Shown here piece by piece: positions 43,494 through 54,885 of a DNA stretch of 64,000 bases. The DNA is from Fragilariopsis cylindrus CCMP1102. Taxonomy: Eukaryota > Bacillariophyta > Bacillariophyceae > Bacillariales > Bacillariaceae. The stretch is from contig FMBT01000510.1 in assembly GCA_900095095.1 (NCBI GenBank), positions 1 through 64,000 on the forward strand, in the 5' to 3' direction. Position 1 is the stretch's first letter, and each line of letters begins with the position of its first letter. The notes below the pieces were generated by a model, which saw only the letters and a program-made list of their open reading frames with translations, was not told the origin of the DNA and searched no databases. A program made the position numbers and the translations under genes.

Positions 43494-46140
43494 TGTACGT
43501 ACGTAACTTGTAGGTGGTGCGTGGTTTTGTTTTGTTTTGTTTCAGTTCCTGCTGATCTTCTCTTCTCTTAGAAAGCAAAAGGAAGGAGGGAGTACAGTAG
43601 TGTAGTGGGGAAGAGCAAGAAAGGGAATGTTAGTTAGCAAGTCAGTTTCTGGCGTGCGAATCGAGTAAAATCGAAGGAATCGAGTAGCAATCAAATTAAA
43701 AGAGGACGGAAATAACATTCGTTCGTTGCGATTCATTCAAGAACGATCGATCGAACGAACGAACGAACGAACGAACGGAGGATGGATGGGAGGGGTTTAC
43801 TTGTTGCTCGCAAAATGATGAATGTCATTGCATTGCATTGCATTATTGCATTGGTGGCTAGCAATAAAATCGAGAGAATCAAAAAGTCAAAGGTGAAAAT
43901 ATCCCTAACATGCACAGAAATTAAAAGAAAGGCATTGCAAGGGGGAGGAAGCTAACAGTAGTACAACCCAGACATGCAGCCACCCTTAATGCCATCGTTT
44001 TGTCAATGGCAGAGGTGCAGTGCAAAGCAAATAATTGGAAGAATTTCGCATCACTCGCTACACTTCTCTTGCTCTAATAAATCGGTCTCGTCTATGCGGA
44101 CGCTGATGACAACACAAACAAACAAACAAACTTACTCTTTCACCGCCTGGCACTCACTTTCTTTCAATAGATCTGTTTTCTTTTTTTCAGAAATTTGCGT
44201 GAGTTGATGGAAAAGCCGATGTGGAAAATGTAGATGGCTTGTGTTGAAAAAGTGAGATATTGTACAGTAGGATGAGAATGTGTTACAGTGTCATATGGAG
44301 TTTGGGTGTACTGTACCGCAAGATGCCGATCAAGCAAAGACTAACTAGATACCGTACATGACGTGAAGGAAACGGCATTTTAAGAAACAAATGAGAAGTA
44401 CTATCATCATTTTCGAATCTCGAATTTCAAATCGCGAAATAGGAAAGAGATCTCCTGAAAGAGAAGAATTCGGTGATGTCTTGTAAGTGACTGCTTGGTT
44501 TGCGAGCATATGCCCTGATTTGAAATAGAACAGTTAACTTCTATCACACCCGTGCTCTCTACTGTAGCAATGCATGCTGCAGTACCATCACAACATCAGC
44601 AGTAAATTAGAGTGAAAGCATGTCACAAAGAAATAATGATGGAATCTTTTAACAAGGGCCTATGATTAATGAGCTTAAGTTGAGATCAAATAATAATACC
44701 GTACAAAAAATGTATGTATTTGGCAGGTTTTTCCTCACGTACATTCTTTGAGAAATTCTTTCAATCTCCTTAACAGAGGACCATCGAACACGCTTTTAAT
44801 CTGAATCGTGACGAGGAAGACAAACCTAAAATGCATGTGCTAGAAGAAATTCCATCTAAGCAAAATAATCGATACACATGTTAATCTCGTATGATTTATA
44901 TTTGATTGCAAACGATACACATACAAATCACATACAAATTTAAAATTTCATTTTTGATTCCTTCGTGGCGATCTGCTTGACATTTCTTGAATACGTTTTC
45001 GCTTTTTTCTCAGAGGAATCTACAGTATGTACTACGGTAGCTTCTATTATCACAGTACAGTACTGTATCTACTATTAGTACGTACAGTACGACCTACCTT
45101 TCAGCTATTAGGTACTTCTAATTATGATAGTACAGTTAGTTATTATTAGAATAGTATTATTAGTAGAATAGTAGTTTTCATCCTAACAAAGAAATGTGTT
45201 TTGTTGTGCCATAAGTCCTACAAAGAAGTCTTCATCCTAACAACACTTATATATATTGTGTGTCACACGACTTGAACCAAAGAACAATTGCTTCATTCCT
45301 TAATCTAATAATGTACAACAGCATGTACTGCCTTACAGGTACTATTAATAGTATAGATTGTACTTCCTATTATGTAGCAAGGTCCACACATTGCATTATC
45401 ACAGAGATATTGTGATATGATGGTACACAATTGTTTGTTGCTCTTGTTGTGGGACCTATATATACACATCATGTCATTTACTCAGCAAAGAATGAACCCA
45501 TGCTGGCAATGGGTCCGGTCCCATTATAATACTCTTCTTCTTATAACAAAACTGAATACACAATATATCAGCATATCAGCATATTGGTGGTAGATACATA
45601 ATACTACCACTAGTACAAAACTGACTAGTAGTTCCTACTACTATACTACTACTACTCTGTATCTTTATCTCAGTTAGTCCAGTTAGTAATCATTATTTCT
45701 TTAGATGAGACCAGCATGCATCAGGGGAACAAATTCTCACACGGTGTGATACACCAACAATATTGTTGTCATCCTTTTATCTCAATGGATGTCATAACCT
45801 GTACACATGCAGAAATTTTCAGGAAATGTGCAACAAATTCTCACCTCACGCAGCAGTAGCATTTCTTGTTGATGTTTTGAATTATTGTTTGGTTGACAGA
45901 ATTAAATAGATGGAACCAGCAATTGGCAGGTGAGTGGAGACCTACCATCAGTGACATACAGATATTATTGTGATGCTTATGCATGTGTCATTCAACAACA
46001 GTTTACTACAACAAGAAGTGTGCAACAAATTCTAACATAGTAGTACCATCAGTTCTTGTTGTTGTTCTTAGTAGTGTAGCTTCCTGATTTTACTCAGATA
46101 TCAGCTCTGGAAGGAGCTTGTCAATTGGCTGTTCTAACCG
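43494..46140. other. Intergenic stretch, no gene seen
   Basis: It contains (GAAC)n at about 43750-43778, CATTGCATTGCATT at about 43830 and GTACAGTACTGTAC-type words near 45050-45095. A degenerate duplication with GTGCAACAAATTCT occurs at about 45826 and 46020. From about 45700 the sequence grades into the repeat block that follows. Short open frames (for example 43974-44207) have no coding character. Confidence 0.5.
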
Positions 46141-48079
46141 TACACAGGAATTGGGGGGGGGGGGTTATGTGACCTAGTACACCCTCAAAAATATGAATTG
46201 TCCCAAAGAAAGCACATGACGTTGACCATATACACCAAAGGGAATATAAATTTGGTGAGCTATGGGCAGGACCATGCTGATGTGGGTGCTAAAGGGGGAA
46301 CATGTTTGGGGGCCTAAATGACCCTTTTTTGGGCTTAGCACACCCTGACACCTTCCTAACCTCCCTACAGCCCTAAGTAATAGTTGGACCTTGTACCCAT
46401 AGGTATAATGTTGAGCTCCATATAATCTTTCAAGGTTATTAGGTCTGTATTGATGGTGCATCACAGTCTTGATTACATGTGCACTTGTTTAGTGGTGGAT
46501 ATTGAGCAGTGACACACCCAAATATATGTATGGTTACCTAAAGCAATGATATAGTCAAAAACCTTTATGAATTAGGTTGATGCCTAGCTATTTTATTTGG
46601 GACTCAGCATACCTGGTATGGGTGAGGTAGCATCTCAAATATTTTTGCAATGTGTGCATTTTGGGCCATGTTATGTCTGTTCTATTGTTCCCCTCCCCAC
46701 TGCACCACCAGTATGGCAAATGTTCCAAGCATTGTTGGTGTTCAAACCATGTTCCAATTCCTTTTTTTGATGTTGTGGCAGGCTATTTCTGAATGATACT
46801 TTTGGGCATGGAAATATGACATGTTGGCCAAAATGCAATGTTTGTGTTCTGGTGGCAAGAATAAGGTAAGTATGAGGGGCCATGACCCTTGGTTCATCCC
46901 CTATGGGTATTGGATGGATGACTGGGTAGTATTTTGGAGCACCATGTTGGTTCACTGGAGATTTTGTTGGATAAAAATGATACCAGTCAAGTGATGGTAC
47001 AATTAACCCATTCCTAGATGATTTTGTGCCCACCTCATAAGCCACATGAATATAAAAGTTGTAAGAGGCAAACACAATGTTCTAGTACACTATGCAGAGG
47101 TTTGTGCACCTGACCTATCTAGTGTTGTCCCCTGCAACCCTTTCAAATGAGATATTTTGTTGTTCATCTCTGAACAAAAATCTTGTTACTTGTGTGCCTA
47201 CCTCATAAACAAAACAAATGTTACCCCTCAAAAACATGAGCAGAAAAGTTGTAGGAGGCAAACACAATGTTCTAGTACACTATGCAGAGGTTTGTGCACC
47301 CAACCTTTTTGGTGTTGTTCCCTACAACCCTTTTATCTGAGATATTTTGTTTTTCATTTTGATCAAAAATCTTGTTGTTATTTGTGTGCCTACCTCATAA
47401 GCATAACTAATTTTATTCCTCAACCACATGAACAGAAAAGTTGTAGGAGGCAAACACAATGTTCTAGTACACTATGTGGATGTTTGTGCACCCAACCTTT
47501 TTGGTGTTGTTCCCTACAACCCTTTTATCTGAGATATTTTGTTTTTTCATTTTGATCAAAAATCTTGTTGTTATTTGTGTGCCTACCTCATAAGCATAAC
47601 TAATTTTATTCCTCAACCACATGAACAGAAAAGTTGTAGGAGGCAAACACAATGTTGTAGTACACTATATGTGGATGTTTGTGCACCCAACCTATTTAGA
47701 AGAAAAAGTGATAGAAGGGTTAGGCAAGGTCCTCATACGCTATTTGGAGGCTGGTGCACCCAAAGAAATAAAAGTTCTACAATGGAACCATTCCAAATAA
47801 GAATGTTTGTGGTGCTTTTTGCTACAAAATAGGACTGTTTTGAGTGCATACCTACCACAGCCAAATCTACTATCAACTTCCCTCCTCAACCAAACATACG
47901 AAAAAGTGATAGGAGGGATAGGCAAGGTCCTCATACATTATTACTTGTGGAAAGAAACCATCATCATCCCAACCCACCATTTTTTTGAATGAAATTGCAG
48001 TTTACCCTGGTTTTCAAAAATATCTCATAAAAAAAGCAGTCAAGGACCGTACTTGAAATAACCACTGTGGGCTGAATAA
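46141..48079. repeat. Subtelomere-like repeat block with a ~190-bp satellite
   Basis: It starts at a G10 run (about 46151). Bases 46170-46410 are homologous to 60710-60930 (shared CCAAAGGGAA, GGGGCCTAAATG and CCCTAAG words). From about 47055 to 47700 a satellite unit of 189-193 bp repeats four times, with AAAAGTTGTAGGAGGCAAAC starting near 47055 (variant), 47244, 47435 and 47628. Each unit has GTTCTAGTACACTATG, TTTGTGCACCCAACC and GTGTGCCTACCTCATAA words. Related sequence in both orientations fills 60960-61950. Long open frames here (46671-47075 minus, 47157-47555 plus) only reflect the repeat period. Confidence 0.8.
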
Positions 48080-48815
48080 TGCTCCAAAACAAATTTTGAC
48101 ATGTATTTTCACACAAATACTCATAAAATAAACTAACCCACCTAAAGCCGAAACCATTGGGGCTTCTGTTTCATATGCTACATCTCGTGCAAAATTATTT
48201 TAAGTGGATTTTAGCTAAAATAGGGTATTTATTGGTTTTTGTTCGGTGACGAAGAAAGCAAACCCCTGTATGTACCCACTGTCTTGCATACATATAAATA
48301 TTAAGCATATAATGGGTTCCATGATTTTATTTTTCGAAAAAAGTTCTTCACGCAAAAATAATAGCCGCAGCAAATTAACTAGTAACATCGTGCGTTAAAG
48401 GCTCGTCATGGTACAGGAATGTGTGCATGAACTGAAGGAGTGAATACCACATATTTTAAGACCAATATTTATTACACACATGGTAAGGTAGAGGAACTCT
48501 CGCTGACCAAAAAAAAGCATTTTCCTGGAAGTTCTACCCTGCTTTGTGTCCAGAACAAGATATCTCATAAAAAGATGCTGTGTGCTGTGTGTGAGCCTAC
48601 ATTATGAGATACCAGTAGGCTTACAAGACTAAGGAATATAATGTTTTTCCATTCAATAGATCAATTGTAAACTTCATAGTCAATTTTTCCAAAAACAGGA
48701 CTTTTTAGGTGTATATATTTGATGCTAAAGTTGTTATTATATACCACACTAACAAATACTAGTAATTTTTTTGGGCATGATTTAGTTTTTATATTAATTA
48801 CTACTTCCACGCAGG
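48080..48815. repeat. Dispersed repeat R, copy 2, uninterrupted
   Basis: Aligns with 1-638 and then, without a break, with 5613 to about 5700. At about 48720-48735 it reads TATTTGATGCTAAAGTTG where copy 1 carries the transposon between CTTGATA and TACTAAAGTTG. It therefore preserves the empty target site. No gene. Confidence 0.88.
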
Positions 48816-48942
48816 TTTTATCATTTGATCGAAATGCTGGATGACTGACGGACGCCAAAAAATACGATTTAAAAAGACATATTTAGTGTTAATTTTGAAG
48901 AAAAATACGGGTTTGAAACGAAATTTGAACATAATACGAAGA

Positions 48943-49191
48943 ATGATGCTTAGTACTAGTACTACTACGAACATCAATAACCTTATTGTTGTTGTTGCAA
49001 CATCAGTTCTACTTTTATTTGGAACAGTAGTTGTTACGGCTTTCACAACGACAACGTCAACGACAACGACAACGACAACAATAGCAACACGAAACATAAT
49101 AAATAATATTAGAATACCATCATTCCAAGAAATCCAATCACCACAATATTTTTGCTATTTTTTTGTATGTTTCGTATTATATCTTTACTAG
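48943..49191 (+). CDS. Possible 5' part of a targeted protein
   Basis: From the ATG at 48943 the frame reads MMLSTSTTTNINNLIVV, then a hydrophobic core ending VLLLFGTVVVTAFTT, then a Thr-rich run and a tail without recognised domain. The hydrophobic segment ending in AF followed by Thr resembles a diatom signal peptide with an ASAFAP-like site for plastid import. The rest may be an intron or decayed sequence. No partner exon is evident before the next gene, so it may be a truncated gene. Low confidence. Confidence 0.25.
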   Translation: MMLSTSTTTNINNLIVVVATSVLLLFGTVVVTAFTTTTSTTTTTTTIATRNIINNIRIPSFQEIQSPQYFCYFFVCFVLYLY

Positions 49192-49368
49192 CTATATTGC
49201 GTCAACATTGTGTAAGTAGTTGTGACGTTCTGTTAAAAGCTACTACCCAATGATGAACTCAATCCTCGTGCATGTTTCCTATTGGATCTATCTTGATCTC
49301 AGCTGCGCCTAGTATCGAAGCGAAGTAGTCTATCTATTTACGAAAGCATTGGGCGACAATGTTTTGAT

Positions 49369-50664
49369 TCATTCCCTTTGAATGCTCTTGCGTAATGCAA
49401 CAATATTACTGGTAGCTTTAGCACCAAAACATTCATCTCCATCACATGGATACATACAATAACCATGATTTATATCCGGTCCACTAACTTTACATTCCAT
49501 TTGAGGTCCGCAAGAAGATGCACTCTTGTTGCTATTGCTGTTGCTGCTGTTGCTATTGCTACTACTGCTACTACTGCTGTTGTTGTTTTTGTTGTTGTTA
49601 TAATCGTGATGAATATCAACATATATATTACGTATTCCATTAATAAGTATAGTAGATTCAATAATTGTCATCCCACCAAAATGTTCACGAATTCTAGGAA
49701 TTTCTTCATTTGGATGATTCTTATAATATTGTTCAAACTCAAGTTTAGATTTTTGTTTTTCTTCTTCTGTTGGTTGACACATTAATGAACAATATTGTTG
49801 TCCACTATCAGCAGTTAAACTACATGTTGCTTCTTCCTCCACACCCCGTGGTAGTTCAGATTTTGAAGGACATGCATCATTGCCTCCTCCTGTACATTCG
49901 GGTGTACAAAACACATATTTGAATGCTAAAGGTAAAAATGATACAGCCTGTTCATCGTCTTTACATGGTGGCTTACCCATATATGGACAATCTTCTTCAT
50001 TGTATGCACATATTCCTGTATACTTATCACCTACTCCTACTCCTACTCCTACCCGCACTCCTTCTCCGCCTAAATCACGGCATGTCATAGATGGACCACA
50101 TCCATCATCATCACTGTTCTCGTTCTCGTTCTCTACTGGTATGCCTCTATCTTCACTATTTGGAATACAATAAATTCCACAGAATAAATCACCTCCAAGA
50201 TTTTCCAATCCACAAATCGGTTCCTTTGAAGAAGAAGAAGAAAATGGAAGAAGAAAAAAGAGCAGAAAAGTAAAATGTTCGAAAGCGTACATATTCGTTA
50301 GAGATGCATGCATTGCAGTACAGTGTCGAGTGAGATCATTTTCTTTAGGCACGCATATAGCTTTCCCCATTCTTACCATCGTGATTCCTTTTGGAACATC
50401 TAATGGGCAGTTCTCAGTATCTGTACATATCGGGGCACACATAATATAGTTATGGCTGTTCACGAAAATCTGACGTTCATCTCTACTACAAGGTGGTAGA
50501 CTATAATGCGGTATCGAGGTATCAGCGTTATTTTTAGTGTTAGTTCTAGTAGTAGTAATTGATTCTTTGACTGCAGCGGCGGAGATATTACTATCGAGAA
50601 TTCCTACTAAGAATAGTAATATCCAAAAGAAAATCATGTTCTTTTTCATCGTTGATATCATCAT
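49369..50664 (-). CDS. Secreted cysteine-rich protein with two related modules
   Basis: The start chosen is ATG 50664, just before a signal peptide (MKKNMIFFWILLFLVGI); the longer frame to 50799 lacks one. Two modules follow. Module 1 reads LPPCSRDERQ, NYIMCAPICTD, NCPLDVPKG, ICGLENLGGDLFCGIYCIP, CGPSMTCRDLGG and GICAYNEEDC. Module 2 repeats the order: KPPCKDDEQ, KYVFCTPECTG, ACPSKSELPRG, ATCSLTADSGQQYCSLMCQP, CGPQMECKVSG and GYCMYPC. About 24 cysteines indicate dense disulfides. The stretch VPKENDLTRHCTAM to FSSSSSK is absent from module 2 and is probably a 129-nt intron (50224-50352, GTGCCT...CAAAG). An extracellular role is inferred; the family is not recognised. Confidence 0.75.
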   Translation of the reverse strand: MMISTMKKNMIFFWILLFLVGILDSNISAAAVKESITTTRTNTKNNADTSIPHYSLPPCSRDERQIFVNSHNYIMCAPICTDTENCPLDVPKGITMVRMGKAICVPKENDLTRHCTAMHASLTNMYAFEHFTFLLFFLLPFSSSSSKEPICGLENLGGDLFCGIYCIPNSEDRGIPVENENENSDDDGCGPSMTCRDLGGEGVRVGVGVGVGDKYTGICAYNEEDCPYMGKPPCKDDEQAVSFLPLAFKYVFCTPECTGGGNDACPSKSELPRGVEEEATCSLTADSGQQYCSLMCQPTEEEKQKSKLEFEQYYKNHPNEEIPRIREHFGGMTIIESTILINGIRNIYVDIHHDYNNNKNNNSSSSSSSNSNSSNSNSNKSASSCGPQMECKVSGPDINHGYCMYPCDGDECFGAKATSNIVALRKSIQRE

Positions 50665-53148
50665 GTTGTAACACATGTTGATAAGATCTTTGACGTTTGT
50701 TACCTTGCCGTCGGTGTTTGTTGTTCGGTGTTTGTTGTTTTGATGATTTATAAATACGATACCGTAGTCGATTATTATTTCTATTTGAGGTATGTACACC
50801 TATTACTTCTTCTGGGTCTTGGCATGTATCGCATTTGGTTTCATTTCATGTGATGATTGATGTGTTACTCATAGCAGTATTTATCGTTGAGGTGGGGAGT
50901 ATAGGGGTTATTTAGTCGACGGGATGGGATATGGACGATACCATCATTTTGTTAGGCATATGAGGCAGTGAGGTAGTCAGTGCATTCAAAAAATGGATCT
51001 TGTAGAAAAATGAGGCCCAAGGAATGAATGAATCGCGACTAGCAGTGTACTAAAAATACACTCCCCCAAAATACGGTCGCTACCGACCGCCCCCGAAATA
51101 TATTTGATCGAAGCAAGAATATGATAACAATGACAGTTCACATCAATAGATAAACCGTAAGCCTTTCGTCATATCACTCTCATCAACAAATAGTGTCCTC
51201 AAACTCTTACTTGTCACTTATTGCGGGGAAAAATCATTCGGCAATTTCTGGTCCGGTTTTATATTGGATTTGATCCTGATCATCATCACACAGGAAAGTG
51301 AAGCTTTTTTCGCTTCTTTTGGCAACAATATTATATGACTCATCACTCTATTTTGGAGGTCTGTTGTAAACTTCATAAACAACAACAGAGTAGGCATGCC
51401 GTTACCTGTATCCATGAGAGATGTCTTTATATTATGTTGACTCATCTCATAAAGTTATTGATACGGAGTACTATATGAACTGGCGGTCGTATAGTGAACT
51501 CTCTGCCGTCAATCAACGGTATCAACAGCAGCGACGTTACCAGAGCCATTAACAGCGGCGGTAACTGCATCAGTACGTTCAAGAAGAAAAAGAAGAAATC
51601 AGATCATGGGTGAAGAAAAATACATCTGTCACTATCATATACAGTACTGTAAGGCGTCTTCAAATCGGAACCACCTAAGTTGAACATAAGTTGGAGTACG
51701 AAGTTTGATCCATCCGTAATATCCTGCGTAAGTATAGCATCAGTAATTCGTGGGGACAAAAAGGATGAATCTTTCATATAAGCTCTTAAAGGAAACACTT
51801 GGACGGGCAGCAGTCCACAGGTCTTCATGGCTTCATCGGCAGGACAGTACACGTATGTTCCAGGAGAAAAAATCCATGTTTTCCAATATCCTGTGTAAGT
51901 AGCATCGTAATTCGTGGGGGCAAAAAGGATGAATCTAACATTTAAATTACGTAATTACCCCTACCAAAACAGACTTTATAGAGTTTAAAAAAAGTAAAGC
52001 ATTGTTGAAAAATTACAAAAACAAATAGTACTACTGTACGGTAGTAGTAGTACAGTACAAGGTTCAAATAATGAAGAACGCTAAGATGCCATCATATTAT
52101 TATTATTATGGTACAGTATGAGTTCTTATTAGATGAACACAACATACATATTTTATCATAACAAAAAAGAACACAGTTCTTGTCGACAAAATCGCGCGAA
52201 TTCAATGCGTCGGAATTTGAATATAATTCTTGCTACTATTTAAACACTGTGATTAGAGATTAGGAGTGACGCAAAATTATAAATGTACAGTATACTTCTT
52301 TAGATTCATGCTGCTTATCGGCTAGTTAAGTTTTTTTGCTTCGACAGAATACTGGGCTGTGACGCATAATTGTGATTGTAAACTTTAGATTCATGCTGCT
52401 TTTTGCGTTACAGTATTAAGTTTTTTTTGCATCGACATTGCGAAAAAGCATATCGCTCTAATAAAACACAAAATTGTCCGATATGCGCCAAAAGCGTTAA
52501 AACACATAATTGAAAAGTTCAAGAAGAATAGGCGTCACATCAATTATGACTCTAACGCATCAATAATTTTATCATTAGATGACGAACACCCTTTAGATTT
52601 ATGCTATCTATCGGTAAAATCTGTCTTTCGAAAAGACATAGCGAAAAAGACATTGCGAAAAAGAATATCGCTTTGAGAAAAAGAATTGCGAAAAAGAATA
52701 TCGCTCTTCGCTCATAATAAAACACAAAATTGTCCGATATGCGCCAAGAGCTGTTTAAGGATTCCATTAAAACGCATAATAAAAAAGTTTAAGAAGAATA
52801 TTTGACGCATCCTTATAACTCTAACGCATCAATAATTTTAACATTAGATGACGAACACCCTTTAGATTTAAGCTACAGTATACAGTATATCGGTAAAATC
52901 TGTCTTTCGAAAAGACATTGCGAAAAAGATTATCGCTTGCATCGCTGTGAGAAAAAGAAATCGTCCATCACAAAAAATAAGAACCCTTCCAATACTGTAG
53001 AAGAATATTGTTCTTCGTCCCGTTCAAAACCCAATTCTACTAGTATATTTCCTTTCTCACAATTCAAAATTCACAAGTCTTTTCAAACACCTCAAGACTA
53101 AACGACTTTCATCCAAACTATAGTATAGTAATACATTATACGACCATA
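50665..53148. repeat. Intergenic stretch with short duplications
   Basis: A pair of related words, ATATCCTG(C/T)GTAAGTA and AATTCGTGGGG, occurs near 51718-51755 and 51887-51920. From about 52300 to 52930 sequence with TTAGATTCATGCTGCTT, AACGCATCAATAATTTTA, GATGACGAACACCC and GTCTTTCGAAAAGACATTGC words is repeated with a period of about 270 bp. An 82-residue minus frame at 51604-51852 overlaps one duplication and is not convincing. Confidence 0.6.
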
Positions 53149-53817
53149 ATGAATTCGAGTCCTACCCTTTGCTTGATCGTCTCCATTGCACTGATCTTCG
53201 CGAGCACGATGTTATCTACCACGTTTGCATTCAGTAACAATAACTCGAGAATGGGAGCTACAATAATAACAAACAATCCTTCGCAGCAACGATCACGCTC
53301 AAGCTCATCTTCCGCCCTACACATTTTACCATCAGATATTGCTGATGTTGCTTCACTAGTATCAATGAAATACGATATAAAGAATGGTGCATTTGGTATG
53401 ATGAAAAAGGCAAGCTCATCAGCTGTTGCTGCTGTCAATCCTGACGTAGAAGCACAACTATTAAGCGATGCATCCTATTTTGTTATGGACGCACCTACAT
53501 TTATACCCAAATTGAAAATATCAAAACTACGAATGAGATATGCACAAGTATTGGGACGACTTATGATAATTGGAATAAGTTTTTTACCTCAACATGGTTT
53601 CCATACTGAAGAAATAGCTGTCCAATTATTTCTATTGAGCGTGAACATGCGACCAGTATTGAGATCTGTTGCATTACTTCGATGTATTGCTTCTTCAGAT
53701 TGTGTTGAAGAATGTTCACTCGAATTAGAAGATCTCCAGTCATCATTTTATATCGATACTGATCTACCATCACCATCACCATCACCATCACCATCATCAT
53801 TGCCACTTACCAGATAA
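53149..53817 (+). CDS. Probable plastid-targeted hypothetical protein
   Basis: A 222-residue protein. Residues 1-28 form a signal peptide ending STTFAF, matching the diatom ASAFAP rule (an aromatic residue at +1 after the cut) that directs proteins through the ER into the complex plastid. A Ser/Arg-rich, transit-peptide-like stretch follows (QQRSRSSSSSALHI). The mature part, about residues 90-190, has a block YFVMDAPTFIPKLKISKLR, RYAQVLGRLMIIGISFLP and TEEIAVQLFLLSVNMRPV with helical, partly hydrophobic character. The C-terminus is SPSPSPSP and poorly conserved by nature. The function is unknown; a plastid location is inferred from the leader. Confidence 0.75.
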   Translation: MNSSPTLCLIVSIALIFASTMLSTTFAFSNNNSRMGATIITNNPSQQRSRSSSSSALHILPSDIADVASLVSMKYDIKNGAFGMMKKASSSAVAAVNPDVEAQLLSDASYFVMDAPTFIPKLKISKLRMRYAQVLGRLMIIGISFLPQHGFHTEEIAVQLFLLSVNMRPVLRSVALLRCIASSDCVEECSLELEDLQSSFYIDTDLPSPSPSPSPSSLPLTR

Positions 53818-54885
53818 CGCGTCCAAAGTCATAACATAGTTTTTTTCTTAAATTTCTTTCATAATAGATATAACCAATATTCATTTGATCAATTATTATT
53901 TACTGTACTATTCTAGCTATTCTCATAGGAACTACGCTATACGCATATATTAGAGAACCCATTCACTATTTCGTACGAACGAGCCAGAACTCGACATTTG
54001 GATTAACTAAATGCATACACTTAGTTAGTTGAAGGTATAAGGTGAAGATAAGCACGGCTATTCTACAAGCTGCTGTATACCTTTCGTATAGTATTACTGT
54101 AGTGTCGATAACATAGTCCTATTCATAGGAGGGGTTTACATTTCCGAGAAGCGAAAATCGTATTACCAGCCAATACTAGTAAGTTAGCTAACTAACGGCT
54201 CACTACTCTACAGTATTGAAAATACTTGGCTTATGCGCCATTTTTTTTTTGTTCGCGAGATACTGACTCGACTCGACTGATTCAAAACATAATCAATCAT
54301 TGACGAATTTGTAATCGCGTTATGCAACAACAACAAGACCAATACACCACGTTCGCGATTCGATTTCTTTAAATTAACAGCTTTCTGATTGGATTATTTT
54401 GATCGCGAAGAAAATAACAGATTTACATCATATCTCCAATACGATAACATATGCGTCACTCCTTTGTTTTTGCACAATGTGTGTGCTGTCCTATTTAGAA
54501 TGAGCGAATCATCATATCACACGCATGATAAGTCATTTTTCGACGTGTCAAACAAAACCACATGCATCACAAGCGCAAAACACTCTCAAAACCGCGTTGT
54601 GATATCGAAAAGAGCGAAACTACTGTACGTACAGAATAATAATGCGATACAAATTCGTGTTTGACATCGTCGTGTTTCCTGATGATGATGTAATAGTGTG
54701 TTGAAATCCATGATTAGTACTGTACGTATTAGTCACGACGAACGAACGAACGAATATCGAAACGACGAATCATCATCATAAAGGATTGTTCAATTATAAT
54801 ATTTCTCACAATAAACATACAGTAACAAATAGGATCACTCAACAATAAAAAAAGACGTGAAGTAAATAAGTATAAATAAAACAGG
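53818..54885. other. Intergenic stretch, no gene seen
   Basis: AT-rich sequence with TACTGTA, GTACGTACAG and CGAACGAACGAA words near 54600-54755. A 91-residue plus frame at 54389-54664 lacks any recognisable feature and is not supported. Confidence 0.5.

Noticed and set aside
46174-47075. Minus frames of 96 and 134 residues in the 46-47 kb block
   Set aside because: A related block at 60.7 kb shares DNA similarity but the frame is not clearly conserved; treated as repeat DNA.
47157-47832. Cys-rich plus frames of 132 and 97 residues
   Set aside because: They traverse the 190-bp satellite; the internal peptide repeat follows the DNA repeat.
51604-51852. 82-residue minus frame
   Set aside because: Overlaps a short DNA duplication (about 51718 and 51887) and shows no recognised motif, though some real exon remnant cannot be excluded.
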